Translations under genes and position numbers: made by a program
Shown: piece by piece, positions 53,106 through 61,588 of the stretch
How positions within the stretch are numbered: the first letter of the stretch is position 1
Layout of the letters: every line of letters begins with the position of its first letter
From: Porphyromonadaceae bacterium
GTDB lineage: Bacteria > Bacteroidota > Bacteroidia > Bacteroidales > Porphyromonadaceae
Assembly: GCA_030528555.1 (NCBI GenBank)
Contig: JAUMYQ010000004.1
Span: 1 to 64,000 of the forward strand
Reading direction: 5' to 3'
DNA: 64,000 nt
Notes under the pieces: generated by a model
Database searches by the model: none
Told to the model about the DNA's origin: nothing
The model's input: the letters and a program-made list of their open reading frames with translations, nothing else

Positions 53106-55820
53106 ATGGATATTACTTGCTCCATTACATACAGAGCCGAGCATGGCCACAGGCTATGTATCTGTGGCTCGGTACGTGAGCTAGGTGGATGGGACGAGGA
53201 GCACGCCATAGACCTGAGCCAAGAGAGCGAAGATCGCTGGGTATGCACGGTTAGGGTCGATGGCAGGCGTAAGGAGTTTGCCTACTACTACCTCGTCAAA
53301 GACGCGGAGGGCAAGGTACTACGCCGAGAGTGGAAGCGCATGCATCGCTTGAGTATCAAGGCTCCCTTTCGCTCCATCTACATGGACGACAGATGGATAG
53401 ATAGACCCAAGAATGCGCCCTTCTACAGCTCTGCTTTCTATGACGTCATCTATAGGCAGACCGAGCACCTATTCGAGAGCATGGGCGTAGTGCGCAGCCT
53501 TGATCTAGAGCGTGTAGTCCTACAGATCTATGCCCCGACCGTACCGAGTGGATCACGCCTTTACCTAAGTGGATCTACACCTAAGCTCGGGATGTGGGAT
53601 GTGCAGCGCGCTATCCCGATGGACTACCTCGGCAAAGGAGAGTGGACAACCTATATAGATATGGACAGAAGCCTCTTCGAGGGGCTAAGGGTAGAATTTA
53701 AATTCCTCATCTCGGACGAGAAGCGAGAGGCGATACGCTGGGAGGAAGGTCAGAATAGACACTTCATCCTCCCCCCCCAAGGAGCATACGATGCCATTTA
53801 CGTGGCAGGTATGAGCTTCTCAGATGAGCACTACCGTCCACGCTTCGCAGGCATGGTAGCCCCACTCTTTTCCTTAAGGAGTGAGGAGGACTGTGGCATC
53901 GGAGACTTTGGGGTACTCAAAAAGGCAGTGGATTGGGCCGCAAGCTCTGGACTACGTGCCCTCCAGCTTCTACCCATCAACGATACCACATACTACCGAG
54001 ATTGGCGAGATAGCTATCCCTACAATGCCATCTCGGTCGATGCCCTAAGCCCCATATTCGCAGACCTTAAGGCTTTGCCTCCACTCAAAGCTCCCGAGGG
54101 AGCGAAGCTCCTACAACGTGCCGAAGCTCTGCGCCTTAGCCCCACCGTCCTCTATCCCGAGGTGCAGCAGCTCAAAGAAGACTACCTATGGCTGCACTAC
54201 TTGGAGCATGGAGGTGCGACGATGAAGAAGCGTCCTTACAAGCAATTTGCACTCTACGAGGCAGAGTGGCTAATGCCCTATACGGCTTTTTGTCTACTTA
54301 GAGACAAGCACCCAGGGCTAGGGCTGGAGGCTTGGGGCGAGTACGCAAGTTACGACCCTCAGCAAGTGACCCGACTGCTAGAACATCCCGACAATAGAGA
54401 TAGAGCGAACTATTATAAATATGTACAGTTCGTCTTGCATGAGCAGCTCCTCTCAGTGCGCACCTATGCCGAGGAACGAGGTATTCTACTCAAGGGGGAC
54501 ATCCCTATTGGAGTATCTCCCCAGAGCGTTGAGGTGTGGGTGCATCCCGAACTATTTCATCTCAATCTCTCGGCTGGAGCACCACCTGACGACTTTGCCA
54601 TAGATGGACAAAACTGGGGCTTCCCAACCTACAACTGGCAAGTCATGCAGAGAGATGGTATGCTATGGTGGCGCAGGCGTTTCGAGCGCATGTCTAACTA
54701 TTTCAAGGCTTTCCGTATAGACCATATCCTTGGCTTCTTCCGTATTTGGGAGATCCCTCGGCATCAATACTCTGGGCTATTGGGGCACTTCTCCCCTGCC
54801 TTACCCTATTCGCTCAACGAATGGCGACAGCAGCTTGGGCTGACCGAGGGAGACATGCTGGAGCACCTGATCTATCCCTGCCTACACGAGAACGATCTCG
54901 AGGGTGAGGCCGCTTCTCTCTGGCAACGATGCCGTGAGGCTGGTCTGCTCCTTCGCATCGCTGATACGCCTTACTACCGCCTCAGTACCACAAGCCAGAG
55001 AGAGGCAGAGCATATGGCGCGAGAGTTGCTAGGGCAAGCTGCCGACATTAGCCCCATCATCGCGCTTTGCCACGATGTAGCCCTCATAGAGGACAATCAC
55101 ACGCCTGGGCTATACCACCCACGCATCGCCCTACAGACTACCCAGCTGTACAGTCGTTGGACTAGAGAACAGCAAGCTCGCTGGGATCGAATAAATGAAG
55201 ATTACTTCTATCACCGCCACAACGACTACTGGCGACAGACGGCTATGAAGAGGTTATTGCCCCTACTCGAGAGCACAGATATGCTCGTCTGTGCCGAGGA
55301 CCTCGGGATGATACCTGCTGTAGTTCCCGAGGTCCTCGGTGGGTTGCAGATACTTACGCTCGACCTGGAACGCATGCCCAAGGAGACGACCCCCACAGGC
55401 TGGACACCTATGAGTAGCATCCCCTACACCTCGGTCTGCACCACCTCCACGCACGACATGCCTCCCTTGCGCCTCTGGTGGCAATCTTTGGGAGAGGTAG
55501 AGCAGCAGCGTTATCTTGCGACCCAACTCCGAGGCAAGGCTTTGCCACCCCATCCATCAGACGAGGAGGTTTGCCGAGCTATAGTAGGCGCACACCTCAG
55601 CTCCGAGGCTCTACTCAGCATTATTCCGCTTGCAGACCTAATGTCTATGGACAAACGACTACATTTGCAGCGCGCTGAGGATGAGCAAATCAATCACCCC
55701 GAAGACCCATACCAGCGTTGGGAATGGCGTATGCCCCTTAGCTTAGAACGCTTACAGAGCGACTACCCCGACTGGAGCGAGAACCTTAGGACTATGCTCC
55801 AAGCATACGGACGAGACTAA
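53106..55820 (+). CDS. malQ: 4-alpha-glucanotransferase with two starch-binding domains
   Basis: Disproportionating enzyme that transfers glucan segments between maltodextrins, family GH77. The 904-residue product has two N-terminal CBM20-type domains (about residues 1-110 and 130-245), then the catalytic barrel. The nucleophile lies in FRIDHILGFFR, the acid/base in CAEDLGMIP and the third acid in STHDMPPLR. The two CBM20 domains and large size are characteristic of DPE2-like enzymes, also found in Bacteroidetes and plants. No signal peptide, so it acts in the cytoplasm. It precedes phoH by 7 bases. Confidence 0.95.
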   Translation: MDITCSITYRAEHGHRLCICGSVRELGGWDEEHAIDLSQESEDRWVCTVRVDGRRKEFAYYYLVKDAEGKVLRREWKRMHRLSIKAPFRSIYMDDRWIDRPKNAPFYSSAFYDVIYRQTEHLFESMGVVRSLDLERVVLQIYAPTVPSGSRLYLSGSTPKLGMWDVQRAIPMDYLGKGEWTTYIDMDRSLFEGLRVEFKFLISDEKREAIRWEEGQNRHFILPPQGAYDAIYVAGMSFSDEHYRPRFAGMVAPLFSLRSEEDCGIGDFGVLKKAVDWAASSGLRALQLLPINDTTYYRDWRDSYPYNAISVDALSPIFADLKALPPLKAPEGAKLLQRAEALRLSPTVLYPEVQQLKEDYLWLHYLEHGGATMKKRPYKQFALYEAEWLMPYTAFCLLRDKHPGLGLEAWGEYASYDPQQVTRLLEHPDNRDRANYYKYVQFVLHEQLLSVRTYAEERGILLKGDIPIGVSPQSVEVWVHPELFHLNLSAGAPPDDFAIDGQNWGFPTYNWQVMQRDGMLWWRRRFERMSNYFKAFRIDHILGFFRIWEIPRHQYSGLLGHFSPALPYSLNEWRQQLGLTEGDMLEHLIYPCLHENDLEGEAASLWQRCREAGLLLRIADTPYYRLSTTSQREAEHMARELLGQAADISPIIALCHDVALIEDNHTPGLYHPRIALQTTQLYSRWTREQQARWDRINEDYFYHRHNDYWRQTAMKRLLPLLESTDMLVCAEDLGMIPAVVPEVLGGLQILTLDLERMPKETTPTGWTPMSSIPYTSVCTTSTHDMPPLRLWWQSLGEVEQQRYLATQLRGKALPPHPSDEEVCRAIVGAHLSSEALLSIIPLADLMSMDKRLHLQRAEDEQINHPEDPYQRWEWRMPLSLERLQSDYPDWSENLRTMLQAYGRD

Positions 55821-55827
55821 GTCTACT

Positions 55828-56802
55828 ATGATAGAGAGAATATACGTAGTGACGGATGCCGATGTTCAACAACTCGTAGGCATCAATAAGATCAACTTAA
55901 TAACCCTAGGGAACCTCTTCCCTCGCTGTCGCCTCGTGCTGCACGGCAATGTCATCAAAGTCCTGGCAGAGCAAGCCACTGCAGAGCATGTACTGGCAGC
56001 CTTGGAGCGGCTCGAGGCCCTGTGCGTGCAGTACAATCAGCTAACCGAAGCGCAAGTCATAGAGGTCGCTCGTGGCGAAAGCTACACCGAGCCCACCACA
56101 CCGAGCCATACCATCATCTATGGGCTGCATGGCAAGCCCATAGTGGCGCGAGGCGAACGACAACAACAGATGGTACGTGAGAATGCAAGCTGCGATTTGA
56201 CCTTCGCCATCGGCCCAGCAGGCTCGGGCAAGACCTTTATCGCCATTTGCCTTGCCGTCAAAGCGCTTAAGGCAAAACAAGTGCGACGCATCATTCTCTC
56301 ACGCCCTGCGGTGGAGGCTGGCGAGAAGCTCGGCTTCCTCCCTGGTGAGATGAAGGATAAGCTCGACCCTTACCTTCAGCCACTCTACGATGCCCTCGGG
56401 GAGCTCATCCCAGCCCCCAAGCTCAAAGATCTCATCGACACTGGGGTAATACAAATTGCCCCTCTGGCTTTCATGCGAGGGCGCACCCTCAGCGATGCCG
56501 TCGTGGTGCTGGACGAAGCACAAAACACCACGCCTCAGCAAATGAAGATGTTCCTTACCCGCCTTGGGATGAATGCTAAGATGATCGTCACAGGTGACAT
56601 GACTCAGGTAGACCTACCCCGAGGTGTGCGCTCTGGTTTGAGAGATGCACTTGAGAAGCTCGATGGTGTGGAGGGTATCAACACAGTACGCTTCGGGCGG
56701 AGCGACATCGTTCGCCATCCTCTTGTTGAGCGTATCGTGGAGGTCTACGACAAGGCTGAGGCGACAGCCAAAGACAATGAAAACAACGAAGCTAATCAAT
56801 AA
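55828..56802 (+). CDS. PhoH-family ATPase
   Basis: A 324-residue PhoH-like P-loop protein. The nucleotide loop GPAGSGKT is at 129-136 and the Walker B strand VVVLDEAQ at 225-232, followed by TTPQQMKMFLTRLG and the TGDMTQVDLP sensor. The N-terminal 100 residues form a separate small domain. Members are thought to be ATPases or RNA helicases linked to RNA processing; the exact role is unclear. It starts the run phoH-purC-menG-aroE with gaps of 14 bases or fewer. Confidence 0.92.
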   Translation: MIERIYVVTDADVQQLVGINKINLITLGNLFPRCRLVLHGNVIKVLAEQATAEHVLAALERLEALCVQYNQLTEAQVIEVARGESYTEPTTPSHTIIYGLHGKPIVARGERQQQMVRENASCDLTFAIGPAGSGKTFIAICLAVKALKAKQVRRIILSRPAVEAGEKLGFLPGEMKDKLDPYLQPLYDALGELIPAPKLKDLIDTGVIQIAPLAFMRGRTLSDAVVVLDEAQNTTPQQMKMFLTRLGMNAKMIVTGDMTQVDLPRGVRSGLRDALEKLDGVEGINTVRFGRSDIVRHPLVERIVEVYDKAEATAKDNENNEANQ

Positions 56803-56811
56803 GCAAAAGCA

Positions 56812-57753
56812 ATGAAAACTTTGACAAAAACGGAGCTACAGCTGCCCGGACAGATTGGGATATATCGTGGCAAAGTGCGTGATGTATACTTCCTAGAGGG
56901 CGATCTCGTGGCAATAGTTGCCAGCGACCGCATCTCCGCCTTTGACGTAGTGCTCCCTAAGGGGATCCCCTACAAGGGACAAGTGCTCAACCAAATCGCT
57001 ACCTACTTTCTCGAAGCTACCAAAGACATCGTTCCCAACTGGCTCATCTCTACCCCCGACCCCATGGTCTCTTTGGGGCATAAGTGCGAGCCATTTAAGG
57101 TGGAGATGGTGATCCGTGGTTACCTGACAGGCAGTGCGTGGCGGTCATACAAAGCTGGCGAGCGCACCATCTGCGGTATTACGCTACCCGAGGGTATGAG
57201 AGAAGATGAGGCATTCTCAGAGCCTATTATTACACCTACAACGAAGGCCGATGAGGGGCACGACGAAAATATCTCTCGAGAGGAGATCATAGCTCAAGGC
57301 TTGGTTTCGGAAGAGGACTACAAACAGCTCGAGGCCTATACGCGAGCCCTTTTTGCTCGTGGACAAGAGATGGCTCGAGAGCGTGGGCTAATCCTCGTAG
57401 ATACCAAGTACGAATTCGGCAAGAAGGATGGCAAGATCTACCTCATCGATGAGATCCACACGCCAGACTCCTCTCGCTACTTCTATGCCGATGGCTACGC
57501 CGAGCGGTTTGAGCGTGGCGAGGCACAGAGGCAGCTATCCAAAGAGTTCGTTCGCCAGTGGCTTATCCAAAACGGATTTCAGGGAAGAGACGGTGAGCAG
57601 ATTCCCGAAATAACGGAGGAGTATTGCCAGGGTGTCTCCGAGCGGTATATAGAGCTCTACGAACACGTGACTGGTAGCAAGTTCGTCAAGGCCGAGGGGG
57701 GAGCAGACCTCCATGCTCGCATTCAAAAGAACCTCGAGGAGGCCCTCCGATAG
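56812..57753 (+). CDS. purC: SAICAR synthetase
   Basis: Joins aspartate to CAIR in de novo purine synthesis; the product is the substrate of purB elsewhere in the window. The 313-residue protein has [28 protein letters not shown] near the N terminus (ATP loop), the [14 protein letters not shown] motif and [28 protein letters not shown]. Length suits the longer bacterial/yeast-like form. Its stop directly abuts the start of menG, so translation may be coupled. Confidence 0.96.
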   Translation: MKTLTKTELQLPGQIGIYRGKVRDVYFLEGDLVAIVASDRISAFDVVLPKGIPYKGQVLNQIATYFLEATKDIVPNWLISTPDPMVSLGHKCEPFKVEMVIRGYLTGSAWRSYKAGERTICGITLPEGMREDEAFSEPIITPTTKADEGHDENISREEIIAQGLVSEEDYKQLEAYTRALFARGQEMARERGLILVDTKYEFGKKDGKIYLIDEIHTPDSSRYFYADGYAERFERGEAQRQLSKEFVRQWLIQNGFQGRDGEQIPEITEEYCQGVSERYIELYEHVTGSKFVKAEGGADLHARIQKNLEEALR

Positions 57754-58476
57754 ATGGTTACTCCCTACAACAATAACGAGCCGAAGGTAAGCCAGGTGCA
57801 ACGGATGTTTAACCGTATTGCCCCGACTTATGATCGGCTCAATCGAATGATTTCCCTCGGGCTAGATCAGTCTTGGCGAGCTAAAGCTATTGAGCTCCTG
57901 CGCCCCTATGAGCCACGGGAGGTACTGGATGTCGCCACTGGGACGGGCGATCTAGCCATCGAGCTGATCCGCTCAATACCAAGTATAGAACAGATCCTCG
58001 GAGTAGACATCTCCGAAGAGATGATGCGTATCGGAGAGAACAAGGTTCATAGCCTTGGCCTTGACAGTAAGATCAGCTTTGCTCAAGAGGACTGCACGGC
58101 TCTAAGCCTTGGGTCGGAGAGCTTCGATGCTGCGACAGTAGCCTTCGGTATTCGCAACTTCCCCGACATCCCTGCCGCTGCACGGGAGCTTCACCGAGTG
58201 CTTCGTGACGGCAAGCCCCTCATTATCCTCGAGCTAAGCGAACCGAAAAATCTCATCATGCGCCTAGGCTATAAAGCCTATGCAGGGGTAATTATTCCTC
58301 TACTTGGACGTATCTACTCGGGCGACGCCGAAGCCTACAAATACCTGCCTCGCTCCATCGAAGCGATGCCCCAGCACGAGTCCATGGTACAGATACTATT
58401 GGAGACTGGCTTCCGCGAGGCTTACTACCGCAGCATTGCCCCTGGGACTTGCACGATTTACGTAGCCATTAAGTAG
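57754..58476 (+). CDS. menG: demethylmenaquinone methyltransferase
   Basis: Class I SAM-dependent methyltransferase (UbiE/MenG family) for the last step of menaquinone synthesis. The 240-residue product has RIAPTYDRLNRMISLGLDQSWR near the N terminus, the SAM loop LDVATGTGDLAIEL, and the VAFGIRNFPD segment, the UbiE signature. Bacteroidales make menaquinone but not ubiquinone, so MenG is the likely role. It lies between purC (no gap) and aroE (14 bases). Confidence 0.94.
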   Translation: MVTPYNNNEPKVSQVQRMFNRIAPTYDRLNRMISLGLDQSWRAKAIELLRPYEPREVLDVATGTGDLAIELIRSIPSIEQILGVDISEEMMRIGENKVHSLGLDSKISFAQEDCTALSLGSESFDAATVAFGIRNFPDIPAAARELHRVLRDGKPLIILELSEPKNLIMRLGYKAYAGVIIPLLGRIYSGDAEAYKYLPRSIEAMPQHESMVQILLETGFREAYYRSIAPGTCTIYVAIK

Positions 58477-58490
58477 ATCTTCCCCCAGCG

Positions 58491-59222
58491 ATGAAGCAAT
58501 ATGGTCTTATAGGAAATCCGCTGAAACACTCGTTCTCGGCGGATTTTTTCAATAACCTCTTCGTCCGTGAGGGAATAGATGCCTATTACGCGCCTTACGA
58601 ACTAGGACATATCAAGGAGCTAGAGGAGCTACTTACCCGAGTACCTCTCCAGGGGCTGAACGTCACTGCGCCTTACAAACAAGAGGTACTGCGCTATGCT
58701 ACTGAGCTGTCGCCCGAGGTCGAGGCCATAGGGGCAGCGAACGTACTACGTATAGACCGAAACACGAGTGGGAAGATCGTGCACATCAAGGCCTTCAATA
58801 CTGATGTTGTGGGCTTCTCCGAGACTGTACATTCACTTGTAAGGCAAAATGATCTCGCCCTCGTGCTTGGCACTGGTGGGGCAGCTCTGGCTGTGCGCTA
58901 TGCTCTGATGCAGCTAGGCTTGTGCGTATTACTAGTGAGCCGTGGCGCGCGCGCAGAGGGCGTTGTCCCCTACAAAGATCTTCGCAACCTGTTACCACTG
59001 GCGCGCCTCCTCGTCAACGCCACGCCTATTGGGTTGCATGAGGGCCAGAGGCTAAAGCTGCCCTACGACTTAATCGAGGCGAGACATCTGTGCTACGACC
59101 TCATTTATAACCCCACCGAGACACCATTTCTCCTTGAGGCTCGACTAAGGGGAGCACAAACAATGAATGGGCTGGCCATGCTGCACGGGCAAGCTCTCGC
59201 TGCCTGGGATATTTGGCATTAA
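58491..59222 (+). CDS. aroE: shikimate dehydrogenase
   Basis: NADPH-dependent reduction of 3-dehydroshikimate to shikimate for aromatic amino acids, folate and menaquinone. The 243-residue product has GLIGNPLKHSFSADFFN, the catalytic lysine in NVTAPYK, FNTDVVGF, and the nucleotide loop LGTGGAALAVRYAL. It is shorter than E. coli AroE (272), a typical Bacteroidetes length. Last gene of the phoH run; a shared hairpin follows. Confidence 0.95.
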   Translation: MKQYGLIGNPLKHSFSADFFNNLFVREGIDAYYAPYELGHIKELEELLTRVPLQGLNVTAPYKQEVLRYATELSPEVEAIGAANVLRIDRNTSGKIVHIKAFNTDVVGFSETVHSLVRQNDLALVLGTGGAALAVRYALMQLGLCVLLVSRGARAEGVVPYKDLRNLLPLARLLVNATPIGLHEGQRLKLPYDLIEARHLCYDLIYNPTETPFLLEARLRGAQTMNGLAMLHGQALAAWDIWH

Positions 59223-59293
59223 ATAATCCCTTGTGTGGGTCTACCTCTCTGAGCTCGCGCCTTGGCTTGAGCCACCAAATCTCTCCAAACGAA

Positions 59294-59324
59294 GCGAGCG
59301 CAGTGCCTATTGCACTGCGCTCGC
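59294..59324. terminator. bidirectional terminator between aroE and the barrel gene
   Basis: Perfect 13-bp stem GCGAGCGCAGTGC (59294-59306) with its complement at 59312-59324 and a 5-base loop, between two convergent genes. Neither side has a long T run, so efficiency is uncertain. Confidence 0.65.
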
Positions 59325-59351
59325 GATGGAATTGCAAGGGAAGCTAATTAC

Positions 59352-59921
59352 CTAAAACCTCATCCCTAAAGTGAAATAAGCCGTTCTATCCGTCAGCCCC
59401 TTGCCTCCTGGGAGCGTAATATCCTTGCTTCCACCAGCGATCTCAGTGCCAAGCATTGCGCTGAACGCACCAATGTTTACACCGAGATTGGAGTGTCCAC
59501 CAAATAAGAGGCGCCTCGTTTCAAAGTTCGATTTGCGAGCAAATACAAACGAAGCGTTCGGACCAGCCTCCAAGAATACACCAATCTTGTTCGTAATGTT
59601 CAGACGAAGTCCGATACCTACGGGCACGATAAGCTTATGACGTGTAGTCATTGTATTGTATCCAGACCCAACTTCAAACCTCTCGTAGCTGTAGGCTAGC
59701 GAAGATGCCATATAGAGGTCTAGACGAGCATTGGGATTCACGAAGTACTCCCTTCCAAGATCTAGGCGGAAGCCTCCTTTCGCCTTAACATCCACACCGC
59801 TAGCTGTGGGGACATTGGCGTTCATACCAATGTTTACACGCATCGCATGTGTACGCTCGTTCTGTGCCGAAATAGCCGATACTGCGAAAAACAACAGCAC
59901 GGCAATCATTAGATTTCTCAT
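59352..59921 (-). CDS. outer-membrane beta-barrel protein, about 19 kDa
   Basis: A 189-residue protein with a signal peptide (MIAVLLFFAVSAISAQ, mature protein from about N21). The rest is a small eight-stranded-type barrel: strands like YFVNPNARLDLYMAS, LIVPVGIGLRLNI, VFLEAGPNASFVF and a final strand AYFTLGMRF ending in phenylalanine as outer-membrane barrels do. Named family not certain (PorT-like/OMP_b-brl domains are similar). Its upstream region holds an (AT)9 tract between promoter elements, so expression may vary among cells. Confidence 0.82.
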   Translation of the reverse strand: MRNLMIAVLLFFAVSAISAQNERTHAMRVNIGMNANVPTASGVDVKAKGGFRLDLGREYFVNPNARLDLYMASSLAYSYERFEVGSGYNTMTTRHKLIVPVGIGLRLNITNKIGVFLEAGPNASFVFARKSNFETRRLLFGGHSNLGVNIGAFSAMLGTEIAGGSKDITLPGGKGLTDRTAYFTLGMRF

Positions 59922-59964
59922 TTTTTCTTTGTCTTTTAATCCTTACTTTCTTGCAATTCTCGCG

Positions 59965-59995
59965 CGAATATATATATATATATATAACTTCCAAA
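59965..59995 (-). promoter_or_regulatory. barrel-gene promoter with (AT)9 spacer
   Basis: On the minus strand, TTTG at 59995-59992 and TATATTCG at 59972-59965 (one mismatch to TAnnTTTG) are separated by 19 bp, the standard -33 to -7 spacing. An alternating tract of 19 bases, 59968-59986, fills most of that spacer, so unit gain or loss would change the spacing in steps of two. Confidence 0.55.
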
Positions 59996-60234
59996 TTTTC
60001 AGGCTATTTATTGCTCCAAATGTGCCATAAATCTCGGACTAAGCAGCTCGTTGCTCGCCTCTCTCCAAGGCTTCAAATGACATAAACGGCATATTCCCTC
60101 TATGCGTGACAAAGAGGGTTCTTGACCTATTAGTCGACCAGCGCATATGCTCTTTACGAAGCTCTCGGCATTGCATAAATATTCCTAGATCAAAATACCA
60201 ACAAATAGGGATGCCAAGGCCCAAGAAGAACTTA

Positions 60235-60242
60235 TACCTTTG
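60235..60242 (+). promoter_or_regulatory. candidate -7 box of the flavodoxin gene
   Basis: TACCTTTG matches TAnnTTTG exactly, 53 bases before the flavodoxin ATG. No clear -33 TTTG. Confidence 0.5.
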
Positions 60243-60294
60243 CTTCGTTTACAATCAATTAGAGTTAGTATAACACAATAAATCTCTCAAACTA

Positions 60295-60798
60295 ATGAAG
60301 AAAATTGGAGTATTCTATGGATCGTCTACTGGCACGACCTCCGAGCTTGCTCAGCGTGTAGCCAAGGCTGTAGGCGCAGAGGCACATTGCTTTGACGTAG
60401 CTAGCGCATCGGCCAGCGATGTTGCCCCTTACGAAGTGTTACTATTGGGCTGCTCTACCTGGGGCATCGGTGAGCTACAGGACGATTGGGCTGGCTTCCT
60501 GCCCGACCTAGCCAAGGAAAATCTCTCAGGCAAGAGTGTTGGCCTCTTTGGCTGCGGAGATGCCGACAGCTACCCCGACTCTTTCTGCGAAGCCCTTGCC
60601 GAGATCAAGGATGCTTTGGCTGGTACTGGATGTAAATTCATCGGAGCTTATGCGCCCGATGGCTATACCTACGATGCTACACGTAGCGAAGAGGACGGCA
60701 AGCTCATTGGTCTCTGCGTAGATGAGGTAAACCAAGCAGATGAGACGGAGACACGCATACAGACGTGGCTCTCGGCTATGCAGCCCGACCTAGCGTAG
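60295..60798 (+). CDS. flavodoxin
   Basis: Small FMN electron carrier that can replace ferredoxin, often under iron limitation. The 167-residue product has the FMN phosphate loop GSSTGTTSELA (residues 9-19), the first aromatic-bearing loop LGCSTWGIGELQDDW (W at about 58 stacks on the flavin) and GLFGCGDADSYPDSF (90s loop with Y). It is a long-chain flavodoxin, as the loop insertion near 125-145 shows. Its own promoter box and a strong terminator make it a single transcription unit. Confidence 0.95.
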   Translation: MKKIGVFYGSSTGTTSELAQRVAKAVGAEAHCFDVASASASDVAPYEVLLLGCSTWGIGELQDDWAGFLPDLAKENLSGKSVGLFGCGDADSYPDSFCEALAEIKDALAGTGCKFIGAYAPDGYTYDATRSEEDGKLIGLCVDEVNQADETETRIQTWLSAMQPDLA

Positions 60799-60824
60799 CG
60801 TGCATCAAGGCTACCCAAAATACT

Positions 60825-60864
60825 AGAGGGGCCTCATCGGAAATTGTTCCGATGAGGCCCCTCT
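60825..60864 (+). terminator. rho-independent terminator of flavodoxin
   Basis: Perfect 18-bp stem AGAGGGGCCTCATCGGAA (60825-60842) with TTCCGATGAGGCCCCTCT (60847-60864), 4-base loop, then TATATATG. It lies 26 bases after the flavodoxin stop. Confidence 0.88.
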
Positions 60865-61003
60865 TATATATGTCATATACGCCCAGCGTGCCGAATATCC
60901 TCACAAGGCCGCCACTTGACTAAACCGTACGGGCCAGACGAAGCAGCCGACTATTTAGCTGTAAAGCCAGAAAAGAGCCGAGAGCCATTTCGTGAGCAGC
61001 ATG

Positions 61004-61294
61004 CTATGTCAGATTGATGGAGTGAAACTCCGTTGGCGTACCCAAATGTTCCATCAAGAAACAAACCTGTGCAGGCGAGAGGGTGCGAGCATAAGGTCTG
61101 AAGCCGCGCTCACACAATCCATTGTAAAGCAAACTATCACCACGAATAAGCTTACGAAAGCTGCGACAAGCGGTCTCGACCTTAACCTTGGGATAGTAAA
61201 CCACTGCGACCTCTTTAACCGAATAGACCCGAAATTCCTTAAGGATACCGACCCGTAGATCGGCGAACTGATTGTACTTGTCTTTGTGCGTCAT
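61004..61294 (-). CDS. small protein of unknown function next to flavodoxin
   Basis: A 96-residue protein with no signal peptide or membrane segment. It is rich in charged and aromatic residues: LRVGILKEFRVYSVKEVAVVYYP, then SFRKLIRGDSLLYNGLCERG and a C-terminal LSPAQVCFLMEHLGTP. I cannot assign a family. The open frame, a plausible promoter with an overlapping 20-bp palindrome upstream and protein-like composition support it as real. It is convergent with flavodoxin; a regulatory or redox link to it is speculative. Confidence 0.65.
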   Translation of the reverse strand: MTHKDKYNQFADLRVGILKEFRVYSVKEVAVVYYPKVKVETACRSFRKLIRGDSLLYNGLCERGFRPYARTLSPAQVCFLMEHLGTPTEFHSINLT

Positions 61295-61389
61295 AGAAAT
61301 AATAAATAATAGTAATACAAATGAGCCTAAACCCTCTTCATCTGTGGTCTAAGCTGACGGCAGGTCAACATATCCACCGTCCTTGCAAG

Positions 61390-61413
61390 CAAAATTACAT
61401 ACAAGTATGTAAT
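61390..61413 (-). promoter_or_regulatory. palindrome overlapping a -7 box upstream of the small gene
   Basis: ATTACATAC (61394-61402), AA, GTATGTAAT (61405-61413) is a perfect 9-bp inverted repeat. On the minus strand TAATTTTG (61397-61390) is an exact -7 match and shares part of the palindrome, about 95 bases before the start of the 96-residue gene. It looks like an operator for a dimeric regulator. Confidence 0.55.
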
Positions 61414-61492
61414 GAATGAGGGGGTAAGGCTAAATAAATTTTTGCGACTAACTGGGTCTCTTTCCTCTTGCCTAATTAGGGTCTAAACACAG

Positions 61493-61526
61493 CAGGAGGG
61501 AAGCTACTTCTGTAGCTTCCCTCCTG
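61493..61526 (-). terminator. rho-independent terminator of the cysteine-rich gene
   Basis: Perfect 15-bp stem CAGGAGGGAAGCTAC (61493-61507) with GTAGCTTCCCTCCTG (61512-61526) and a 4-base loop, 62 bases after the stop on the minus strand. The sequence beyond is CTGTGTTTAG. Confidence 0.78.
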
Positions 61527-61588
61527 ACCTTTATACCACGATGAGGACTGGGACGGATATCTCAACGCCTCGTCCTCCAGTAGCTAAA

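Larger units (their letters stand above)
59922..60294. other. divergent promoter region with AT tract
   Basis: 373 bases between the barrel gene and flavodoxin. It contains the AT-tract promoter (59965-59995) and the flavodoxin -7 box (60235-60242). A 61-codon open frame on the minus strand at 60039-60224 shows no family features and is not called. Confidence 0.6.

Noticed and set aside
60039..60224. 61-codon minus-strand frame between the barrel gene and flavodoxin
   Set aside because: No signal, motif or promoter, and it overlaps the divergent promoter region. Left uncalled, though a small peptide cannot be ruled out.
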